Assembly (NCBI GenBank): GCA_003456035.1
Contig: DMPJ01000378.1
Location: 4,715 to 13,566 of the forward strand
Direction of reading: 5' to 3'
DNA length: 8,852 nt
Source: Planktothrix sp. UBA8402
Lineage (GTDB): Bacteria > Cyanobacteriota > Cyanobacteriia > Cyanobacteriales > Microcoleaceae
Part shown: positions 1 through 6,712 of the stretch, piece by piece
Position numbering within the stretch: the stretch's first letter is position 1
Layout of the letters: each line of letters starts with the position of its first letter
The notes under the pieces: generated by a model
What the model was told of the DNA's origin: nothing
The model's database searches: none
Seen by the model: only the letters and a program-made list of their open reading frames with translations
Translations under genes and position numbers: made by a program

Positions 1-1515
1 TTGAAAAATCAGAGTGAAATTTTGATAATTGAAAATTATGATGAAGATGAAAAATTAAGACCTTGGCGAAATCAACTCCGAGATGCGGGGGTGCGATCGC
101 TAATTCTTTGTCCAATTAATTATTGTTTAACTATGGAAAAAGATCAACAGGAAAAAATACCCCAGGAGTTATTATTAATTGGTCATGAATCTCCTAGAAC
201 TTGGGATCGAGCCGAACAAGAATTAGTTAAAATTGTCAGTAAACAATTGAACGTAATTTTACGCCAGTGGCAATTAAATCAACGGATTAAATCTCAGGAA
301 GAATTTAATCAAGCCTTAGATTCTTGTTGGTCAATCTTGAAAACAACCAATCAATTACAACAATTAGAAAAACAATTTATAGAAAAAATATCGCAATTGT
401 TAAAAAGCTCTTTAGTTGTATTATTAACATGGACTGAAGGAGAAAAAAGAGCAAAAATAGTTAATTGTGTTGCTCGTAAATCAGAATTATTACTTAACTC
501 TGATCGGTTGATTTCTGTAGTTAAAGATCCTCTGATTCAACACGCTTTATCAACAAAAGAATTATTTTTCTGGCCTGTAAATCAGTTGTCTGCCTACACT
601 CGACAATGGTTTACCAGTTCCGTCGAGAAAATTTTAGTTACCAGCCTTTATACCGCTTCTGAACACCATCCTACGGGTCTTTTAATTATTGCTGATCCAG
701 AGCAAATTCAGGCAGAATCTGGGATATCTTTAACCATGCTCAATTTGTTAGTAATGCAATTTGCTTGGTCACGTCGGTATTTGAGAATTCAAGATTTCTT
801 AAAAACTGAACATGAAGAATTACAATGGCTGAATTGGTATAAACAACGGCGCTTAGAAGAATTGTATCGAACTGTAGGGGGAGGACTTAAACAATTAAAC
901 GAATTAAATCAATCTCCGTTTCAATCTACTGATCCTCAGAAAACGCAACTTTCCAATTTACGCTATCAACAATTATTGCGTCAAATGGGCAGCGCTTTAG
1001 CTTCTACCAGTTCTTTAATTAAACAAGAACAATGGCGACTTCACCATCAAAATGATATTATTTCTATTACTAATTTATTGCGACGAGTACGAGAACGAAT
1101 AAGTGCTATTATTAGGAATAAACAAATACAATTAGTTATCAAACAACAGGAAAATTTTAATGTTATTGGTGATCATATTAAGCTAGAACTTGTTTTTTAT
1201 GAAATCTTATTAACCACCTGTCACCGTGCTGAACCTGGCGGCTTGATTGAGATTATCACTCAGCCTTTAAATGATCAACAATTAGAACTGATGATTATAG
1301 ATTATGGTATAATTAATCCGCAACTGATTCTTGAGTTAAAAACAGGTTACTATCCCGATTTACTCGCTCCCTCTCTCTTAACTTCTCCCCCAGGTCAACA
1401 GCTTTTAATCTGTCAACAAATGTTAGAAAAAATGGGAGGAGAATTATTGATAGGACAAGGAGAAAATCGACAAATTATAACTCAGGTAATTTTAGGATTA
1501 TCTCCCGCAAATTAG
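1..1515 (+). CDS. GAF-domain protein with degenerate histidine-kinase-like C-terminus, 5' end cut by window
   Basis: This is probably a cytoplasmic sensor or scaffold protein; the ligand is unknown. The reading frame is open at base 1, and the first residues look like the second half of a GAF domain (GVRSLILCPI at 30-39, then an EQELVKIVSKQL helix near 82-93), so the real start lies upstream. A second GAF-like domain spans roughly 105-260. A long helical stretch (about 270-345) follows, where a DHp domain would be, but I see no H-box of the HELRTPL type. Residues about 355-500 resemble a HATPase_c fold in weak form. The N-box region is EILLTTCHRA at 401-410 instead of an NLLxNA motif, the G1 region is IDYGII at 433-438 instead of DxGxG, and no clear G2 glycine cluster remains. 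Kinase activity is therefore doubtful. The stop is 35 bases before recN, so the two may be co-transcribed. Confidence 0.75.
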   Translation: MKNQSEILIIENYDEDEKLRPWRNQLRDAGVRSLILCPINYCLTMEKDQQEKIPQELLLIGHESPRTWDRAEQELVKIVSKQLNVILRQWQLNQRIKSQEEFNQALDSCWSILKTTNQLQQLEKQFIEKISQLLKSSLVVLLTWTEGEKRAKIVNCVARKSELLLNSDRLISVVKDPLIQHALSTKELFFWPVNQLSAYTRQWFTSSVEKILVTSLYTASEHHPTGLLIIADPEQIQAESGISLTMLNLLVMQFAWSRRYLRIQDFLKTEHEELQWLNWYKQRRLEELYRTVGGGLKQLNELNQSPFQSTDPQKTQLSNLRYQQLLRQMGSALASTSSLIKQEQWRLHHQNDIISITNLLRRVRERISAIIRNKQIQLVIKQQENFNVIGDHIKLELVFYEILLTTCHRAEPGGLIEIITQPLNDQQLELMIIDYGIINPQLILELKTGYYPDLLAPSLLTSPPGQQLLICQQMLEKMGGELLIGQGENRQIITQVILGLSPAN

Positions 1516-1524
1516 ATTAATTAT

Positions 1525-1544
1525 TAACTGATAACTGATAACTG
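1525..1544. repeat. Short heptanucleotide tandem repeat (TAACTGA, about 3 copies)
   Basis: Two full TAACTGA units and a third lacking its last base fill most of the 35-base gap between the GAF protein gene and recN. Seven-base tandem repeats of this sort (STRR-type) are common between cyanobacterial genes. The tract occupies the place where a ribosome-binding site for recN would lie, and no clear Shine-Dalgarno sequence is seen there. Confidence 0.7.
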
Positions 1545-1550
1545 TTTCCT

Positions 1551-3275
1551 ATGTTGCTTTCCCTGAGAATAGAAAACTTTGCTCTGATTGATCATTTGGA
1601 TTTAGATTTAGGTACAGGTTTAAATGTATTTACAGGAGAAACCGGAGCCGGAAAATCAATTATTTTAGATGCTGTTGATGCAATTTTAGGGGGAAAAGTA
1701 GACCGTCGCTCGATTAGAACAGGAGCCACAAGATCCCTATTAGAAGCAACATTTGAGATGGAAAAAAAATGGTTTAATTGGTTGACAGAACAAGAAATTG
1801 ATTTAGTCGATGGTAGTTTAATTGTTTGCAGTCGGGAAGTGGTAATTACCGGGGATAAACTACGCAGCAGATCCAGAGTAAATGGGGTGTTAGTGAATCG
1901 AAAATTAATTGACCAACTTCGCGATCGCTTAATTGAAATTACCGCCCAAGGACAAACTTTACAATTAGGTCAACCGGAACTACAACAAGAATGGTTAGAT
2001 TTATATGGAGGTCAACCGTTAATCAAAGCTAGAAAAGCTGTAGCCCTAACTTATAGCGAAGCCCAAACCCGTAGCCATGCCTTAGAAAAACGCCGTCAAT
2101 TTGAACAGCAACGCTTACAAAGATTGGATTTATTAACCTATCAAATTCGAGAATTAGATACGGCAAATTTAACCACATCAGACGAATTAGAACAAGTACA
2201 AATAGAACATCAACGACTGAATCATATTGTTGAACTACAACAACAAAGTTATCAAATTTATCAAGCCTTATATCAAAGTGAAACTGGGTTAGCTGCTGCG
2301 GATTTATTGAGTCAAGCGGAAGGTAAATTAAGTGATTTAGTTGAATATGATCCGCAACTACAACCAATTTTAGAAATTGTTAGTGAGGCGGTGGCTCAAA
2401 TTACCGAAGCGGGACGACAAATTGGCAGTTATGGTGAACAATTGGAATCCGATCCTCAAAGGTTGGAAGAAGTGGAAGATCGAATTCGAGACTTAAAACA
2501 AATTTGTCGAAAATACGGGCAAACTTTAGAAGAAGTGATCGAATATTATCAACGAATTCAAGAGGAATTAAAAGATTTAGAAGATGAAGATCAATCCCTT
2601 GAATCCTTAGAACAGACTTATCAACAGGCGGTTCAAGAGCTTAAAGAAACCTGTCAACATCTGACTAACCTCCGTCAACAAGCAGCCGATCAATTAGAAA
2701 CGGATTTAATTAAACAATTGAAACCCTTAGCGATGAATAATGTTAAATTTCAGGTAGAAATTCATCCGATTTCTCCTACCGCTATGGGGGCGGATCAGAT
2801 TCGATTTTGCTTTAGTCCTAACCCTGGAGAACCTCTGCAACCCTTGGGAGCGATCGCATCGGGAGGAGAAATGAGTCGGTTTCTCTTAGCCTTAAAAGCC
2901 TGTTTTTCCCAAATTGCCGGGTCGGGAACTTTGGTATTTGATGAAATTGACGTCGGGGTATCGGGACGAGTGGCCACTGCGATCGCTCAGAAACTCCACC
3001 AACTCAGTCAGCGCCATCAAGTCCTCTGTGTCACCCACCAGCCCCTAGTAGCAGCCATGGGAGATCATCATTTTCGGGTAATCAAAGAAACCATCCAAAC
3101 CGACTTAGAACCCAATTCCCAGGCCCCAGAAACCCGCACCGTCGTTCGGGTGACTCAGTTAACTTCCCCCCAACGTCGGGAAGAATTGGCTCAATTGGCC
3201 AGTGGAGAATCGGCCCAAGAAGCGATCGCCTTTGCTGAGTCCCTCTTGACTCAAGCTGCGTTGATGAAGAATTAG
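1551..3275 (+). CDS. recN: DNA repair protein RecN
   Basis: RecN is an SMC-like ATPase that acts at DNA double-strand breaks, where it helps RecA-dependent recombinational repair. The protein begins with the typical RecN N-terminus (LLSLRIENFALIDHLDLDL) and carries Walker A GETGAGKS at residues 29-36. A long glutamine- and glutamate-rich coiled-coil arm runs from about 170 to 390. The C-terminal half of the ATPase has the ABC signature ASGGEMS at 436-442, Walker B TLVFDEID at 460-467, and the switch-histidine segment LCVTHQP after it. The length of 574 residues is close to the usual size (about 550-570), so the gene looks complete. The ATG at 1551 is chosen because it gives the conserved N-terminus directly; no clear Shine-Dalgarno sequence precedes it. 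HIP1 octamers lie inside the gene at 1921, 2850, 2979 and 3222, marking it as a long-resident cyanobacterial gene. Confidence 0.97.
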   Translation: MLLSLRIENFALIDHLDLDLGTGLNVFTGETGAGKSIILDAVDAILGGKVDRRSIRTGATRSLLEATFEMEKKWFNWLTEQEIDLVDGSLIVCSREVVITGDKLRSRSRVNGVLVNRKLIDQLRDRLIEITAQGQTLQLGQPELQQEWLDLYGGQPLIKARKAVALTYSEAQTRSHALEKRRQFEQQRLQRLDLLTYQIRELDTANLTTSDELEQVQIEHQRLNHIVELQQQSYQIYQALYQSETGLAAADLLSQAEGKLSDLVEYDPQLQPILEIVSEAVAQITEAGRQIGSYGEQLESDPQRLEEVEDRIRDLKQICRKYGQTLEEVIEYYQRIQEELKDLEDEDQSLESLEQTYQQAVQELKETCQHLTNLRQQAADQLETDLIKQLKPLAMNNVKFQVEIHPISPTAMGADQIRFCFSPNPGEPLQPLGAIASGGEMSRFLLALKACFSQIAGSGTLVFDEIDVGVSGRVATAIAQKLHQLSQRHQVLCVTHQPLVAAMGDHHFRVIKETIQTDLEPNSQAPETRTVVRVTQLTSPQRREELAQLASGESAQEAIAFAESLLTQAALMKN

Positions 3276-3277
3276 AG

Positions 3278-3310
3278 AGCAGGGGGAGCAGGGGAGCAGG
3301 GGAGCAGGGG
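3278..3310. repeat. G-rich octanucleotide tandem repeat (AGCAGGGG, 4 copies)
   Basis: Four tandem copies of AGCAGGGG, the first with one extra G, begin three bases after the recN stop codon. The strand is strongly purine-biased. The tract has no inverted symmetry, so it is not a hairpin terminator. Short tandem repeats like this recur in cyanobacterial intergenic regions. Confidence 0.85.
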
Positions 3311-3332
3311 AGGTAAACTTTTGTTATTACCC

Positions 3333-3402
3333 ATTCGTAATTCGTAATTCGTAATTCGTAATTCGTAATTCGTAATTCGTAATTCGTAATTCGTAATTCG
3401 TA
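3333..3402. repeat. Perfect heptanucleotide tandem repeat (ATTCGTA x 10)
   Basis: Exactly ten uninterrupted copies of ATTCGTA fill 70 bases between recN and the first Uma2 gene. The absence of any sequence difference between units points to recent slippage expansion, so copy number should vary between strains. Units of seven bases keep an open frame through the array on either strand, which produces a spurious reading frame on the minus strand (repeating YELRITN). The array ends one base before the start of the duplicated Uma2 segment. Confidence 0.97.
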
Positions 3403-4008
3403 GAACATTCAATGAGGATATAACAATGAATGCTTTAACTGTCAATTTGAAATCATTAATAGAAATGACTGATGAGCAGTTTTTTCAGCTATGTCAAAAC
3501 AACCGGGAATTGAGATTTGAAAGAAATGCCAATGGAGAGTTAATAATTATGCCACCAACGGGAGGAGAAACAGGAAACAAAAATGCGAGAATCACTCAAC
3601 AGGTAATGAATTGGACTGATGCTGATGGTACTGGCATTGCTTTTGATTCTTCGACTTGTTTTAAATTACCAAATGGTGCAGATCGTTCTCCTGATGCTTC
3701 TTGGATTAAGCTAGAAAGATGGGATGCTTTAACTGATGAGGAAAAACAAAAGTTTCCCCCTATTTGTCCTGATTTTGTAATTGAGTTACTTTCTCCTAGT
3801 GATAGTTTGAAAACTACACAAGAAAAGATGAGGGAATATATAGATAATGGTCTGCGTTTGGGTATATTAATTAATCGTAAATCTCGTCAAGTTGAAATTT
3901 ATAGACAAAGAAAAGAAGTTGAGATTTTAGATTCTCCTGCTACGGTTTCGGGGGAAGATGTTTTAAAGGGTTTTGTGTTAAATTTGGGGATGATTTGGTA
4001 AAATTATA
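3403..4008 (+). repeat. Uma2 tandem duplication, copy 1
   Basis: This 606-base segment and the one at 4352-4957 are direct copies with no length difference. Each runs from GAACATTCAATGAGGATA, which includes the ribosome-binding site, through the whole Uma2 gene to AATTATA just after the stop. Outside these limits the two surroundings differ. Confidence 0.9.
3426..4001 (+). CDS. Uma2-family (DUF820) PD-(D/E)XK endonuclease-like protein, copy 1
   Basis: Uma2-family proteins have a restriction-endonuclease-like fold and are strongly expanded in cyanobacteria; their biological role is mostly unknown. The 191-residue length is typical. Visible family marks are GELIIMPPTGGETG near 37-50, RSPDASWI with D90, PDFVIELLSPSDS with D116 and E120, and a following K134 in EKMREYIDNG, the expected order for the nuclease core. 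The ending (GILINRKSRQVEIYR, then a short beta-rich tail) is also typical. A GAGGA ribosome-binding site at 3414-3418, seven bases before the ATG, supports the start. A 92% identical copy lies 949 bases downstream. The catalytic residues look intact, so this copy is probably functional. Confidence 0.9.
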   Translation: MNALTVNLKSLIEMTDEQFFQLCQNNRELRFERNANGELIIMPPTGGETGNKNARITQQVMNWTDADGTGIAFDSSTCFKLPNGADRSPDASWIKLERWDALTDEEKQKFPPICPDFVIELLSPSDSLKTTQEKMREYIDNGLRLGILINRKSRQVEIYRQRKEVEILDSPATVSGEDVLKGFVLNLGMIW

Positions 4009-4048
4009 TAGGTATTTATTTTTACACCTTAATCAAATAATTTAACTT

Positions 4049-4321
4049 ATGTCTGCTACAATTCGTGAAGAACTTCACCAACAGATTGACCGATTACCTG
4101 ATCACATTGTTGAAAAAATTGCCAACTTTACCCGATTAATTGCCACTGAGCCAAACAACATTTTAGAATATACTAATTGGCAAGATGAAGACTGGCAAAA
4201 ATTTTCATTAGAGCAATTTTTCAAAGAAGAAGATGAAATTGAATATTCCCTAGCAGATGCTCAAGAAATTTATCAACCAGCGATCGCCAAGATCAAAAAG
4301 GAATATTCAGTTAATATATAA
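4049..4321 (+). CDS. Small acidic hypothetical protein between the two Uma2 copies
   Basis: I do not recognise a named family with confidence. The 90-residue product opens with SATIREELHQQIDRLPDHIVEKIANF, a predicted helical segment that resembles the N-terminus of small cyanobacterial antitoxin-like proteins (DUF2281-like), from memory. An acidic middle follows (about 60-75, FFKEEDEIEYSLADAQEIY) and then a lysine-rich end. It is soluble, with no signal peptide or membrane segment. No good Shine-Dalgarno sequence precedes the ATG. No toxin gene overlaps or directly follows it; the next gene is the second Uma2 copy 54 bases on. It could be an antitoxin without a toxin, or a Uma2 accessory protein. 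A HIP1 site at 4280-4287 within the gene suggests long residence. Confidence 0.7.
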   Translation: MSATIREELHQQIDRLPDHIVEKIANFTRLIATEPNNILEYTNWQDEDWQKFSLEQFFKEEDEIEYSLADAQEIYQPAIAKIKKEYSVNI

Positions 4322-4351
4322 TAGGATATGGGATAGTTAAAATTTCTCCCT

Positions 4352-4957
4352 GAACATTCAATGAGGATAGGACTATGAATGCTTTAACTGTCAATTTAGA
4401 TTCAGTAATAAAAATGACTGATGACCAGTTTTTCAAACTATGTCAAAACAACCGCGAATTGAGATTTGAAAGAAATGCAAATGGAGAGTTAATAATTATG
4501 CCACCAACGGGAGGAGAAACGGGAAATCGTAATGGTAGACTAAATCAACAATTATTTAATTGGACTGATGCTGATGGTACTGGTATTGCTTTTGATTCTT
4601 CGACTTGTTTTAAATTACCAAATGGTGCAGATCGTTCTCCTGATGCTTCTTGGATCAAGTTAGAAAGATGGGAGGCTTTAACTGATGAAGAAAAACAAAA
4701 GTTTCCCCCTATTTGTCCTGATTTTGTAATTGAGTTACTTTCTCCTAGTGATAGTTTGAAGACTACACAAGAAAAGATGGGGGAATATATAGATAATGGT
4801 GTGCGTTTGGGTATATTAATTAATCGTAAATCTCGTCAAGTGGAGATTTATAGACAAGGAAAAGAGGTTGAGTTTTTAGATTCTCCTGCTACGGTTTCAG
4901 GGGAAGATGTTTTAAAGGGTTTTGTGTTAAATTTAGGGATGATTTGGTAAAATTATA
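4352..4957 (+). repeat. Uma2 tandem duplication, copy 2
   Basis: This is the second 606-base copy of the segment at 3403-4008. Differences at protein level are concentrated at residues 9-21 and 52-61, while residues 62-134 differ at a single position. Confidence 0.9.
4375..4950 (+). CDS. Uma2-family (DUF820) PD-(D/E)XK endonuclease-like protein, copy 2
   Basis: This is the tandem paralogue of the upstream Uma2 gene, equal in length (191 residues) and differing at 16 positions by my count. The presumed active-site residues are unchanged (D90 in RSPDASW, D116 and E120 in PDFVIEL, K134). Changes cluster at residues 9-21 (for example K9D, E13K, Q21K) and 52-61 (for example T57N, V60L, M61F), with a few later ones (R136G, R162G, I167F). 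The ribosome-binding site GAGGA at 4363-4367 was duplicated together with the gene. The stop is 36 bases from the next gene, a small toxin-antitoxin-like pair. Function beyond a putative nuclease is unknown. Confidence 0.9.
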   Translation: MNALTVNLDSVIKMTDDQFFKLCQNNRELRFERNANGELIIMPPTGGETGNRNGRLNQQLFNWTDADGTGIAFDSSTCFKLPNGADRSPDASWIKLERWEALTDEEKQKFPPICPDFVIELLSPSDSLKTTQEKMGEYIDNGVRLGILINRKSRQVEIYRQGKEVEFLDSPATVSGEDVLKGFVLNLGMIW

Positions 4958-4986
4958 GAGATAGTGTAGAAAAGGAAAAAACAGCC

Positions 4987-5214
4987 GTGAGTCAAACAGA
5001 AATTACAGATTCTTTGCTAACTAGCACAGGTTTCTATAGCCTCTTTCAAACCTTACCACTAGAAATCAGACAAGGCTTTCTACAACTTTTATTTGAAAAT
5101 AATTCCTCTGAATTAGAAGATTTTATCCTTTATTTAGCTTGTGAAAATTCTCGAAAAGAAGGATTTTTATCTGAATTAGAGTCTCAATCTCTCTTGGAGA
5201 GTTTGCCTCAATGA
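4987..5214 (+). CDS. Small antitoxin-like protein, GTG start
   Basis: This is a 75-residue soluble, acidic, leucine-rich protein and is probably the antitoxin of a type II pair. I recognise no DNA-binding motif, so the assignment rests on context. It is short, it precedes a RelE-like gene, and its stop overlaps that gene's start (ATGA at 5211-5214), the classical translational coupling of antitoxin-toxin operons. The GTG start at 4987 is supported by AAAGGA at 4971-4976, ten bases upstream. The C-terminal half (SRKEGFLSELESQSLLESLPQ) is predicted helical and may be the toxin-wrapping part. Since the toxin seems truncated, this antitoxin may have no active target. Confidence 0.65.
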   Translation: MSQTEITDSLLTSTGFYSLFQTLPLEIRQGFLQLLFENNSSELEDFILYLACENSRKEGFLSELESQSLLESLPQ

Positions 5215-5417
5215 AATATCAAATTGCCAAATGCTTCAAAAAAAATTTAGATAGAATTAACAACCAAAAAATTCTCGCAAAAGTTAGAAAATGTATTGAA
5301 GCAATTGGAACTTCTCAATCACTATCCGAAATTCCCGATTTAGAAGATAGATTGTTGATGCGATCACAACCAAAGCCCAATGTTCTTGTGTGCTATAATT
5401 ATGGAATAATTCGCTAA
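5211..5417 (+). pseudogene. RelE/ParE-type toxin remnant, C-terminus lost
   Basis: The first 45 residues or so (MKYQIAKCFKKNLDRI, then KVRKCIEAIGTSQSLSEIPDL) match the helical N-terminal part of RelE/ParE-superfamily toxins of about 85-90 residues, which act as ribosome-dependent mRNA nucleases or gyrase inhibitors. In intact relatives the segment after IPxL leads into a glycine turn and the beta-strand core (YRIRIGDYRIG-like) carrying the catalytic basic residues. Here the frame instead runs into an unrelated tail, MRSQPKPNVLVCYNYGIIR, and stops at 68 residues. The other two forward frames hit stop codons straight after the break, so one frameshift does not repair it. A deletion or replacement near 5340 is most likely. 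It overlaps the preceding gene by four bases. Confidence 0.65.
5391..5399 (+). promoter_or_regulatory. Extended -10 promoter for the Panacea-antitoxin operon
   Basis: TGCTATAAT is a perfect extended -10 element (TGnTATAAT), 38 bases before the ATG at 5437. No good -35 box lies 16-18 bases upstream, which an extended -10 can tolerate. It sits within the tail of the truncated toxin gene. Confidence 0.5.
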
Positions 5418-5436
5418 AAGCTAAAAGGGAAACAAT

Positions 5437-5871
5437 ATGGCACGCGCTGTAGATGTGGCGAAATATATCCTAACCAAAACAGGAGAGATGACTGCGATGA
5501 AGCTTCAAAAGCTTGTTTATTACAGTCAGGCTTGGTCTCTTGTGTGGGATGAAAGCCCCTTATTTGAGGAAGATATTCAGGCTTGGGCTAATGGACCTGT
5601 GGTGCAAGTTCTGTATTCTTATCATCGAGGTCAATTTAAGGTTAATAAGGATACCTTTGCCGATGGAAATGTTGACGCTTTAACTCCTAATCAGAAAGAC
5701 TCTATTGACAAAGTGCTAGAGGCACTTCAAGACAAGAGTGGGCAGTGGTTAAGCGAGTTAACTCACATGGAGTCTCCTTGGAAAGACGCTAGAGGCGATC
5801 TGAAACCTACAGAAAGGGGTGATAACGTTATCCCCTTAGCTGCAATGCATGAATATTATTCCAGCCTATGA
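5437..5871 (+). CDS. Panacea-domain (DUF4065, SocA-like) putative antitoxin
   Basis: The Panacea domain is found in antitoxins that neutralise a wide variety of toxins, and it is related to the SocA antitoxin family. The 144-residue protein shows the hallmark motifs in order: DVAKYIL at 6-12, MKLQKLVYYSQAWSLVWD at 21-38, EDIQAWANGPVV at 45-56, LYSYHRG at 59-65, and LTHMESPWKDAR at 108-119. The length is normal for a stand-alone Panacea protein. The ATG is preceded by AAGGGA at 5425-5430 with a six-base gap. Its stop codon overlaps the start of the next gene (ATGA, 5868-5871), which is the normal arrangement for a Panacea antitoxin and its cognate toxin. The domain assignment is clear; the antitoxin role is inferred from the family and operon. 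Confidence 0.88.
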   Translation: MARAVDVAKYILTKTGEMTAMKLQKLVYYSQAWSLVWDESPLFEEDIQAWANGPVVQVLYSYHRGQFKVNKDTFADGNVDALTPNQKDSIDKVLEALQDKSGQWLSELTHMESPWKDARGDLKPTERGDNVIPLAAMHEYYSSL

Positions 5872-6491
5872 CGGACAAACCTTCAAAAGCTGAGAAGAGG
5901 AGAAAAAGGCAAGAGGAAAAAGCTCAGGCGCACAGAGCAAAGTCAGTAAAATTTTCGTCTAGCGTGGAAAATTTGGCGACTAAAACTGTGAAAATAGCGC
6001 CAATACCTGAGCTTGCCTTGAAGGTCGTTAAGGTTCATGAAAATCCAAGTATAAACAAGTTTGTATCTCTTCCTCCTAACGAAGAAGCATTTTCAAACGC
6101 CTGCCATTTGACGTGGTGTACGACTATATCTGATTTAGAAGGAGAGTGGTCATGGCAAGAGCAAAGGTGTTGGACTGAGGAAGAATGGCAAACTCAAATA
6201 CTTCCAAATCTCAGTTCGTTAGAAAAATCAACTTGGTCTGAAATTTTATTTGAGCAAAAGACTCCTGCAAAGGGCGGCAAAAGCGTACCTAAGCATCACT
6301 CTCAAGAGCTAACTACTTTGGTGAAAGAAGCTCAGAATAGGTGGATTGAAATAGGTTTAGAGGAGTACGACACGGCTTTTCGCTTTAGATTTGCTAATAC
6401 AGTCAGAGCTTGGGGTTTAAGGCTAGAAGGACATTTTTATTTGGTTTGGTGGGAAAGACATCACAAGATATATCCAGTCCCTCAGCCTTAA
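5868..6491 (+). CDS. Candidate toxin partner of the Panacea antitoxin (unnamed family)
   Basis: This 207-residue protein is translationally coupled to the Panacea gene, so the context says it is the toxin. I cannot give a named family. Residues 1-28 are very basic and charged (KAEKRRKRQEEKAQAHRAK), suggesting nucleic-acid or ribosome contact, and a lysine-rich linker follows to about 60. The rest contains SDLEGEWSW at 88-96, EKSTWSEILFEQ at 119-130, PKHHS at 141-145, KEAQNRWIEIGLEEYD at 153-168, and RAWGLRLEGHFYLVWWERHH at 180-199. This order resembles a widespread family of small phage- and island-encoded proteins with a TWxEI motif, an HH pair and an ending like RVWGIR...LLWWDPxHxVYP, recalled from memory. 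The paired histidines could be catalytic. There is no membrane segment. No terminator hairpin was seen after the stop. Confidence 0.7.
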   Translation: MTDKPSKAEKRRKRQEEKAQAHRAKSVKFSSSVENLATKTVKIAPIPELALKVVKVHENPSINKFVSLPPNEEAFSNACHLTWCTTISDLEGEWSWQEQRCWTEEEWQTQILPNLSSLEKSTWSEILFEQKTPAKGGKSVPKHHSQELTTLVKEAQNRWIEIGLEEYDTAFRFRFANTVRAWGLRLEGHFYLVWWERHHKIYPVPQP

Positions 6492-6633
6492 CTATCAGTC
6501 CTCTCAGTCAGTAAGATGTACTATATAGTAGACCGTGAACCGTCGTTTAACAGACAGGATAAAAGGCTTATCAACCTAATATAGTCAGTTTAAACTCGTA
6601 AACAGTATCAGTTGATTTATGCTTGACTGTGTA

Positions 6634-6666
6634 CTAAAAATCACGATTCACAGGAATAGCGATCGC
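6634..6666. repeat. Interspersed repeat module A, copy 1
   Basis: The segment begins CTAAAAATCACGATTCACA and ends AATAGCGATCGC. A close copy lies at 7141-7174, and the opening 18 bases recur at the window end (8835-8852, one difference from the 7141 copy). All three are in the same orientation. Confidence 0.8.
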
Positions 6667-6699
6667 CACTTCAAAAAAATCAAACAGCGATCGCATTCC
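6653..6699. terminator. Inverted repeat built on two HIP1 octamers; possible terminator between converging genes
   Basis: GGAAT-A-GCGATCGC (6653-6666) can pair with GCGATCGC-ATTCC (6687-6699): a 13-bp stem with one bulged A and a 20-base A-rich loop. It lies downstream of higA on the minus strand and downstream of the candidate toxin gene on the plus strand, so it could end transcription from both sides. There is no U-tract directly after the stem in either direction, so the terminator role is uncertain. Confidence 0.35.
6670..6694. repeat. Interspersed repeat module B, copy 1
   Basis: TTC, a run of A, TCAAACAGCGATCGC. A second copy with one insertion and two substitutions or so lies at 7115-7140, so higA is bracketed by modules A and B in the order A-B-higA-B-A, all in direct orientation. 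Confidence 0.7.
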
Positions 6700-6712
6700 C
6701 CATACCCAAAAT

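Larger units (their letters stand above)
6492..6712. other. Intergenic region without genes, containing repeat modules
   Basis: No coding frame is supported here. It contains a 12-base perfect palindrome (TACTATATAGTA at 6519-6530), the first copies of two short repeat modules that recur on the other side of higA (6634-6666 and 6670-6694), two HIP1 octamers, and an inverted repeat that could form a hairpin. The two flanking genes converge on this region. Confidence 0.6.

Noticed and set aside
2029..2367. Minus-strand frame within recN
   Set aside because: It is antisense to the RecN coiled coil, with low-complexity valine/leucine composition and no support as a gene.
3333..3402. Possible CRISPR array
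   Set aside because: The units are 7 bases and abut each other without spacers, so this is a simple tandem repeat.
3082..3408. Minus-strand open frame of 108 codons beginning with repeated YELRITN
   Set aside because: Its first part is the translated heptanucleotide array and the rest is antisense to recN. A seven-base unit keeps frames open by chance.
6519..6530. 12-base palindrome TACTATATAGTA as an operator or attachment site
   Set aside because: It is AT-rich, has no second copy in the window and no adjacent gene start, so chance is a sufficient explanation.
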